A stretch of 64,000 nucleotides of DNA, taken from Pirellulaceae bacterium (GTDB lineage: Bacteria; Planctomycetota; Planctomycetia; Pirellulales; Pirellulaceae). How positions within the stretch are numbered: the first letter of the stretch is position 1; every line of letters begins with the position of its first letter. Below are positions 58,401-64,000 of the stretch, piece after piece. Under the pieces are notes generated by a model. It saw only the letters and a list, made by a program, of their open reading frames with translations. It was not told the DNA's origin and did not search any database. The translations under genes and the position numbers were made by a program. Where the stretch lies: NCBI GenBank assembly GCA_029243025.1, contig JAQWSU010000026.1, forward strand, positions 1-64,000, in the 5' to 3' direction.

Positions 58401-59498
58401 ATCACATAACAAGCGTCGCCGTTCCTCGTCCCCAACAACAGATAATTCTCCGGTAGTTTGTTTGGAATTCGCCGCGAGCTGAGCCAATAGGGTCGAAAAA
58501 CAATCCGCAAACCTTTCGATCGTGCTGCGATCAAACAAGTCGGAATTATATTGCCAACGCAAGGCAATTCCCCGTTTACTTTCCGACAGATAGAGCGTTA
58601 AATCAAACTTCGCCGATTCGGTATCTACGGGATATATCGTAGCAACAAGGTCTTCGGCAAGCTTAAATCCTTGCTCTTGATCGCGAAAGGATTGAAAAGC
58701 AAACATCACCTGTACGAGAGGCGATCGCCGATTATCACGATCGATGGATAACTCATTTAATATTTGTTCAAACGGAAACTGTTGGTTTGCATAAGCGTTT
58801 ACCGTTAACTCACGAACTTGTTCAAGCAACGTCATAAAAGAGGGATTCCCCTCCAGTCGCGTGCGTAAGGGAAGCGTGTTAGCAAAGCAACCGACCAAAT
58901 CTTCCGTTTCCTTTCGTGACCGATTCGCCACCGGAATACCAATCACAAGATCCGTTTGGCCGGTCAGCCGAGAAAGCAGAATATTGAAGGCGCAAAAGAA
59001 GGCCATGAACGGGGTGGCGTTCACTTCCCGACCAATCCCGGTCAATGCAGCCACCGTATCATTCGAAATCGTTGAACCAACACTCGCACCCCGAAAAGAT
59101 CCTTCCGCCGAATGAGCGTAATCTGTCGGTAGATCAATGGCGGGCGGACAATCTTCCAGATGGTGAGCCCAGAATTGGCGTTGGGTCGCCATCTCTTTCT
59201 CTTGTCCAACGCCACGTAGCCAACGTGCGTAGTCGGCAAATTGAATAGGCAAGTCAGCGAGCGGCGACGGCTTTCCCGCGACAAACGCCCCATACAATTC
59301 CCTCAATTCTCGATACAGGATTCCCTTCGACCAACCGTCCGAAACAATATGGTGCATCATCAAACGCAACAGGTACGAATCCCGATCCTTACGAATCAAC
59401 GTGGCGTGAAACACAGGACCATTTTCGAGATCAAAGCGCCGTTGGGCCTCTAATTGGACGATCCGACTCAGCTCAGCCGCCCTTAAGTTTCTTCCCAT
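55410..59498 (-). CDS. NRPS (C-A-PCP) fused to Ldh_2 oxidoreductase; N-terminus probably lost by nonsense
   Basis: The open frame of 1362 residues begins inside a condensation domain. Motifs in order: HHIVSDGWS (HHxxxDG, residues 49-57), an adenylation domain with TSGTAGKPKGV (about 535), YGQTE (about 683), TGDLARY, and GNGKLDR; a carrier protein with LGGDSI, phosphopantetheine Ser at about 948; then an Ldh_2-type malate/lactate dehydrogenase-like domain (about 1000-1340) with SNHFGAAGH and GHKGYG. The specificity Asp of the A domain (normally FDxSV) reads FSSSV, so the substrate may not be an alpha-amino acid. A TAA in frame at 59499-59501 cuts the C domain; its first part continues in frame upstream. 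The active protein, if any, would need readthrough or internal start. Confidence 0.8.
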   Translation of the reverse strand: MGRNLRAAELSRIVQLEAQRRFDLENGPVFHATLIRKDRDSYLLRLMMHHIVSDGWSKGILYRELRELYGAFVAGKPSPLADLPIQFADYARWLRGVGQEKEMATQRQFWAHHLEDCPPAIDLPTDYAHSAEGSFRGASVGSTISNDTVAALTGIGREVNATPFMAFFCAFNILLSRLTGQTDLVIGIPVANRSRKETEDLVGCFANTLPLRTRLEGNPSFMTLLEQVRELTVNAYANQQFPFEQILNELSIDRDNRRSPLVQVMFAFQSFRDQEQGFKLAEDLVATIYPVDTESAKFDLTLYLSESKRGIALRWQYNSDLFDRSTIERFADCFSTLLAQLAANSKQTTGELSVVGDEERRRLLCDWNATEDQALLGRSFLQEFQSVAGRDPGRLAVVCGAGTVTYEELNSRANQWARYLQKRGVGPEGLVGLYLSRSIEMIAAILGVLKTGAAYMPIDAMYPRDRIQFMLDDAKPSFLVLDDGLSLAGLEELSIGEGRSAVKLDCVAAELDRQTTSNLETVESDQSWAYLIYTSGTAGKPKGVRISRCNLDHYAQAIGAAVGIQPSDRYLHTASFAFSSSVRQLVMPLGCGSAIVLATEEQVGNQELLFELIKRERVSIVDWVPTYWQSCVDWLKSLPETTRTGLLDNEVRLLLSASEPLPVQLAVEWHEITGGLSSLINMYGQTETTGIVTTYPYHVSDLPVGSSPVVPLGKPIANTQIYICDQAGHPTSVGMVGEVYVGGHGVGRGYLNRTALTAETFVHSPASLGEPGRLYRTGDLARYRSDGTIEIVGRMDQQIKVRGFRVEPGEIERVLQSHECVKESAAVCVRDAQVGNRLIAAVVPVEVATPENLSATLVRFLRSQLPAYMVPDEIKIVPKLARLGNGKLDRREIARPVEGDARPPMSLAQPDRITSVGSIKVALLRVWRDVLQVENIRDDDNFFDLGGDSIRSVQIVARANRLGLPLTLKLLFANQSIGELTRVLEPSLAANHSVTAKNNGLNESEVLVTSESLRQFGIEAFREAGLDEEGARRVTEIQLEANLRGQPTHNMVSIPRYARRIAAGVLNARPNIRVEKETPMSALLNGDNAPGQWVAEVAMEFAIRKAQQTGIGIVSAKHSNHFGAAGHYVWKAACEGMIGLCTTNGPVILAPTGGRTPTLGNNPLGVGIPANKYFPVLLDIAMSVAPRGKIALQVREGKSLENDWILDHLGQPSMKLEDLAAGLGVPIGGHKGYGLAFVMEILSGVLSGAGFGLDHRKQDGKKTPHDFGQFFLAFDPELFMPAEQFRSRVDEMIKQAKSAKKMEGVDEILVPGELEMTARQRSLQEGVRLRASTYDSLVKYADEMGLATRIQIIAAGANASPD

Positions 59499-60346
59499 TT
59501 ACGACAGATCAATCATTTCCAGCGACTCTGCCGCAGGATTCGTGGCAATCTGAAAGACGTCATCTCCAACGATGGAAAAGGTATTGCGCAATACGGCATG
59601 CCTTCGCCGAATTTCATCGATCGCTTTACTGAGCGCCGGCATATCAAGCTTGCCCGACAACTCTAAGGACGCGGACATGTTATAGGCAGCCAAATCACGT
59701 TCCATTTCCTCCAAGAACCAGATCCGCTGTTGGCCAAAGAGGACGGAAATCTCTCCAAGGGTACGGCTCCAACCGATATGACCTCACTGCCCTTCGCATC
59801 CATTCTGTCGCTGCACAATTTTTTGACTTCGTTGGCCAGATCGGCAATCTTCGGACAATCGCATACAACCTGCAAAGGCGAACGTACTTGATGCGACTTG
59901 AAGATCCGCAGGATCACCTTTACTGCCAGAAGAGGATCCCCCGCCAGCTGGAATAAATCGTCATGAACTCCAACCTGCTTCAGATTCAAAAGGTCGGACC
60001 AGATTCTAACCAGACTTTCTTCAACGGGATTCCGTGGTTTCATCGACTCGTCCGTTGGTTCCCATTTGAGAGATGTCGGCTAAGGAAACTTGCTGGAATT
60101 CATCTTGCCGTTTGCGGTCAATTAAAATTCAGCCGCTGAAACAAACTCATTTCGCATCTGCGATTCAGGAAGAACCTGTACTAGATCTTCCTTCGAATGT
60201 GCAGAGCAATTTTTGGGCACGTACCAAGCAATCAGTTGTGCTGAATCCAATTGTAATTGCTGAGGCTCCACATAACGGTCACTTGTCTGGTTGTGGTTCG
60301 ATAGTACTTGGGCGTTCCCGTCGGGATCGATGCAAACGCCATTCAT
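59499..60346 (-). pseudogene. Decayed upstream NRPS module (A-domain end, PCP, start of C domain)
   Basis: Reading minus from 60346 gives the A-domain tail QLIAWYVPK, a TAA at 60122-60124, then LTANGKMNSSKFP (A10 motif, NGK), a TAG at 60080-60082, and a carrier domain (MKPRNPVEESLVRIWSDLLN) in the same frame. The carrier site reads LAGDPLLA, with Pro (59933-59935) where the modified Ser should be. Near 59758-59762 a one-base loss shifts the frame before LFGQQRIWFLEEME, the start of the C domain. That frame continues to the TAA at 59499. It is therefore a clear pseudogene by at least five lesions. Confidence 0.85.
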
Positions 60347-61132
60347 ATTCAGCTAATAGTCGATAGGCCGATGCATCTCGAATAGCCCGCCTTGCCGGCC
60401 TGCAAAAACAAACAGGCTGCCTCTTCAGTTTTCCTTTTGGATCGTTGCGGGCAAGCAGAAGTAAGCATCGCGGGCACTGGCAATGAAACAGTCATGCACT
60501 TGCTAGTGTCTTCGAAAACAACACTGGATCGCGATGGAGACGATGATGCAAATTTCGTCTTTACGAGTTAAATCTGCATCAACAGTGATCGCTTTGATCT
60601 GGTATTCGGAACAGATATCCCGCACTCCCTCAATCAAAATCACTTCGTCTGCGCCATTGATTCCGGACGATAATCCTCCAGCGATTGCCACACGGCATGG
60701 CAACTTGGTGTAAATAATTTACAAATTAGGTGGATCTTATGAAAGAACGTCGTTGCTCAAAGACAAGCAGCAGAGCGTGAACTGGAACTTCCACCCTTTT
60801 CCTGAAACGACCAATATGTGCAGAAACTCAATTTCGCGTAAGGGGCAAAACAACACATGCAAATAAGAAACTGCTTCCTGCCGATCAGGTCGTAGTGGAC
60901 GGAATAGCAAGATGCAGTTTGGCCTGAAAGTCGAGAATACTGATGCGACGAAAAGACTAGTTTTGCGACATCGCGAATGTAACCTTCGATCGCTTGCTGC
61001 TCGGTACATCCTCAAAACATTTGGACAAGACTCAAATTTGCCCGGTGAGAGACTCTAAGTCAGGCGTGCAACATTGCGAGCAAAGACAATGGCAAGATTG
61101 GGAAGATCCAAGCAGGCAAGTATCAATCAGAA
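60347..61132. other. Intergenic/degenerate region
   Basis: No intact gene was supported. A minus-strand frame at 60503-60703 contains RVAIAGGLSSGI and YQIKAITVDADLTRKDE, which only distantly recall an Asn-synthetase-type nucleotide-binding core (SGGxDS). It may be a remnant of a biosynthetic gene upstream of the NRPS module. Confidence 0.35.
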
Positions 61133-62875
61133 TCAGAGCAACAAAATCGGTCGCTCGTCGTGATCATCCTCGATTTCATTCGGTGTACTCGCCAAGGCCG
61201 CGGCAACGCTTTGAAGAGCTTGAGGCTCTAAATCCATGGCTGGCAGTGCGATCGAGTCGACGGTCGAATTGTCCGAACCGCTCGCATTCAAAGCGGAGGG
61301 TACAGCATTTAAATGATTGAGTACCAGCAAAGCATCCAGTGGTTCAATAGAACCATTCGCGTTGCAATCAACAAAACCTGGAGGCGTCATTGGCCAGACC
61401 ATCGTGGCAGGAAGCCATCCTGTGAGCCCCGCGTTCAACCGTGCCAGAATAGAATTTGCATCGGCTTCCGTGACGCTCCCATCACTATCGACGTCGAGGG
61501 AATTAACTGGATTGCTCCAGACAGCCGCAGCCTCCGCGACAGTGACTTCAATGTTCGCTGTACCCACACTCCCCTGGTCATCCACAACCGAATACTCGAA
61601 TGAATCAGGCCCACGATAGGAACTTGCCGGCGTGTATCGCAGGATCTGCTGTGCGTCGACAGCACCGTTAATCGCTGTTCCAGGTGTGGACGATCGATGG
61701 TTGTCGTACGCGTGCGCTTCTTCGCCACGGGTTCCGGGAATGCGTTGGATCGCACCAAGATCAAGCGAGCTATCAGGTTCGCCCTCCCATTTGCCGACCA
61801 ACTCAGCTAACGCAATGCGACTGTGATCGACGGGCGTACCCCAAGCAACAAAATCATCGATTTTGTTGGCATCACCGAACCCCGTCTGACCGTCTCGATA
61901 GAGGATCAGCTCCCCTGACTCGTCAGAAACCGTAAATCCATCGGGCCACTCGAGTTGTAGATAACCGCGGACTGCAATGGCTTCCCCAGCTCCCCACTCT
62001 GACACTCTGACATCATCCGCACCCGAAACCAAAACTTGTTCGACTTGACTTAATTCCACTCGTTCGTAGTCTGCATTGAACAGCTCAATGTATTCGTCTG
62101 GAACGACCTCAGAGATCACAAGCTGAGGTATGAAAGTTTCCATTGGATCAAGATCGACGGGATATTCAGCCACCGTAATTTCGACAAACCCATGAGCTGG
62201 CTGCGTCACATCAGTGATCGTGAGTCGATTATTTCCCGCATCGTTGGCAAGCACGTCAATGTCAACGTTTCCATCGACCGGAGCAAAGACAGCATCATCA
62301 ATCGGATCGATCGTCGCTTCCGCTACATCGATTAGCATCTGTCTCAATGCGTTGTAATCATCCGTGTCTTCTAAGCTGTTCGTCGTGAGATTAAACACAT
62401 CAACGGCAACGTTGTTGGCATCGACAACCACGACGTCACGATAGGTACCGGGCCAAGTCGTCAGCCACGTATCAGATTTATTGTCACCGTCCAAATCGAC
62501 GTCTTGCAGCCAGGGGATGTCTCGACCTTCGGTTGTATCCGCATTGCCGATCTCATGTCCCACCGGATTCATCCCCAATATCTGGATATCCAGGTCGGGT
62601 CGATTTTGTTCCAGATCATTTTGCAGATCATCCAAGTACCCATACTGGGCACGACATCGAGATCACGTCGCATAGCCGAAATACCAAGCGCTGACATCAC
62701 CCGAATAGTCCCTTGGCGAAACGGCTTGGTCGTAAGTAGAAGACGTTGGGTTCACGTCGATCAGCGCAAAATCAGCAACTTGTGCAGGCGCCTCGACCGC
62801 TCCCAACAGATCGGCTGTCAGCAAATGACGGCCTTCCAAAGACTGGAAAACCCGTGGTCGAAAACTTCGTCTCAT
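61133..62875 (-). CDS. Candidate selenoprotein: thioredoxin-like, lamin-tail, dockerin surface protein
   Basis: ATG at 62875 opens a frame with the leader motif FQSLEGRHLLTADL. A TGA at 62663-62665 (codon 71) lies in VSAWYFGYAT-TGA-SRCRAQYGYLDDLQ: a beta strand, UxxC, then a helix, exactly as in a thioredoxin fold. The same frame then runs 500 residues to the true stop. Reading TGA as Sec gives about 580 residues: thioredoxin-like (30-190), an Ig-like domain split in two (190-233 and 411-447) by a lamin-tail domain (about 250-405), and a dockerin pair (about 458-525). A SECIS-like hairpin follows the TGA. The alternative is a nonsense mutation of a Cys codon, and in that case the gene is a pseudogene. 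Confidence 0.7.
62626..62665 (-). promoter_or_regulatory. Putative bacterial SECIS element
   Basis: On the mRNA the TGA is followed after 10 bases by GUGCCC, loop AGUAU, GGGUAC: a 6-bp stem (62647-62652 with 62636-62641) with one G-U pair and a 5-base loop whose second base is G. An outer GAUC/GAUC pairing (62661-62664 with 62626-62629) may extend it. Bacterial SECIS elements lie right after the UGA and usually carry a G among the first two loop bases. Confidence 0.55.
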
Positions 62876-63839
62876 TCGAATAGTTCCAACATTCCCGGAT
62901 GCTGCGTTTCCATAACCGAACTGTGAAACGCCATGATTTCACTATAATCAGCCGTCAAAATTCTCAACCGATGCTCTAAAAAAACAGTAAACAATTGTTG
63001 ACCTTCACAACTCCGCCGTCGCAGGAAATGCGATTGATCGGATTGCAGCAATCATAGCAACACCACGTTTTCAATCCACACAACGGGGCGACAACGGTGG
63101 AACCCCTCCATTCCACACAGCCGACCGATGAACGACGACGCAGATTCTCCTAGGCAACGTCCCCCCCCCGCGAAATTGCGCGACGATCAAGTCTCGCATC
63201 GTATACCGGATGGTCGGGAACGAATTCGGCAACCGCCCAAGCCGATCCGTGCCCCGTGATTCAGCCGTTTTTTCGCCCCTCATCAGTCAAATCAATCTCT
63301 GTTGATTCTGATTTTTCAAACTGGACACTTTGTCTTGAAAACCTGTCGATTCTCCATGTCACGAGCAATCTCGTCCTGAACACCCGCTCTCAGTCCGAGC
63401 ATCCGACCGACGTTCCACGAGACGAATTCAGTAGTTCCGCCACATCAAATAATTGACACTAGATTTTTTCGATTGTGCAAAGATTCAAATTTTTGTCACG
63501 CGCATGCTCCGGGCATCTTACAAAAACCGGCGATTCGAGCAGGAAGTCTATTCGCCTCGTTTACGGCAGAGAACATTCTCCGTTGTCCACGGCCAAATTC
63601 CCGGATCAACGAGTCGGCAAACAGTTATCAACAAGACGCGAAAACCCTACAACCGTCATCCAAGCACCGGCAGATGCGATTCGACCAGAACAACGTTGAA
63701 TTGCCTTTCATAGTCTTCCGCGTACACCAGCGCCGCTGACGCAATGCTCCAATCCATAGAATTGGGAAGTGAAGCAATCGACACATCAAAGGCTGGGCAC
63801 CTTTGAAGCAAAAACTCTGCCTACAGAAACAGCAGAGCA
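62876..63839. other. Intergenic region
   Basis: About 960 bases with no supported gene on either strand. It includes a run of nine C at 63161-63169. It should hold the promoter of the candidate selenoprotein gene, whose ATG at 62875 has a weak GGAA upstream. Confidence 0.45.
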
Positions 63840-64000
63840 TCACCTGGATTGTTCCTGCTCCCACTTCAGCCGAATCAACTGGAGTTGTCTTTCGACCGTT
63901 CTTAATGAGCAGTCAAGTTTCGCGGCGATTTCGCTGTTAGTGAATCCTTGCATTTTCGCCACAGCCAACGTTTCAAGCCCCTTGTCGGAAAGAAGATCAA
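63840..64000 (-). CDS. ECF sigma factor, C-terminal end (partial at right edge)
   Basis: The last 52 codons of a gene that continues beyond 64000 read as a sigma region 4 helix-turn-helix: LETLAVAKMQGFTNSEIAAKL, then CSLRTVERQLQLIRLKWEQE, and a stop at 63840-63842. The pattern SLRTVERxLxLIRxxWE is typical of planctomycete ECF factors. Its neighbours are unknown. Confidence 0.8.
   Translation of the reverse strand, partial: DLLSDKGLETLAVAKMQGFTNSEIAAKLDCSLRTVERQLQLIRLKWEQEQSR

Noticed and set aside
59499-59501. TAA in the NRPS C domain as a recoded codon
   Set aside because: TAA is not a Sec or Pyl codon, and neighbouring TAG, TAA and a frameshift show decay instead.
63161-63169. Run of nine C as a phase-variable tract
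   Set aside because: It lies in a non-coding gap far from any start codon, so a switching role cannot be supported.

Overview
The window reads as the chromosome of a planctomycete, most likely of the Pirellula/Rhodopirellula lineage. The reasons are several large secreted proteins that share a leader motif of the type LExRxLLxAD, type I dockerin repeats, PEP-CTERM tails, a PVC-type c-heme dehydrogenase with HEAT repeats, membrane Ser/Thr kinases fused to other domains, and ECF sigma factors sitting beside kinases. No rRNA, tRNA, CRISPR array, prophage or insertion sequence was recognised.

Layout. 1-5.7 kb (minus): an aerotolerance-type operon, moxR, DUF58, a BatD-like protein, batA and a batB/batC fusion that runs off the left edge in a Gln/Asp repeat. 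6.2-16.2 kb (plus): a PafA-like phosphatase, a 2196-residue secreted CotH/lamin-tail/dockerin protein and a metallopeptidase-like protein. 16.4-26.5 kb: secreted hydrolases and catabolic proteins (alpha/beta hydrolase, propeller plus helical-domain protein, BNR sialidase-like protein, ICMT-type methyltransferase, class C serine hydrolase, heme dehydrogenase). 27.4-38.3 kb (minus): a PEP-CTERM protein, then an ECF sigma, dockerin/PEP-CTERM protein and WD40-kinase set, then a triple-GEVED surface protein. 38.8-45.7 kb (minus): a penicillin-acylase family enzyme, then an ECF43-like sigma factor next to a kinase-FGE-hydrolase fusion. 46-53.7 kb (plus): dockerin surface proteins and one unrecognised 635-residue protein, mixed with three decayed genes. 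53.9-60.3 kb (minus): a DUF3472 protein and an NRPS gene fused to an Ldh_2 oxidoreductase, whose upstream module is broken by stops and a frameshift. 61.1-62.9 kb (minus): a surface protein whose frame holds one TGA inside a thioredoxin-like UxxC motif, followed by a SECIS-like hairpin, so a candidate selenoprotein. The right edge holds the end of another ECF sigma gene.

The common theme is export and the cell surface: at least seven secreted structural proteins use two targeting signals (the LExRxLL leader or the PEP-CTERM tail), and most share the same dockerin module. Two sigma/kinase pairs are candidate regulators. The stretch from 46 to 60.4 kb is rich in pseudogenes. The strongest candidates for something new are the putative selenoprotein at 61133-62875, the NRPS-Ldh_2 fusion, and the sigma factor with Thr residues in place of the usual acidic motif next to its kinase. 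All family names come from reading motifs by eye; no database search was run.
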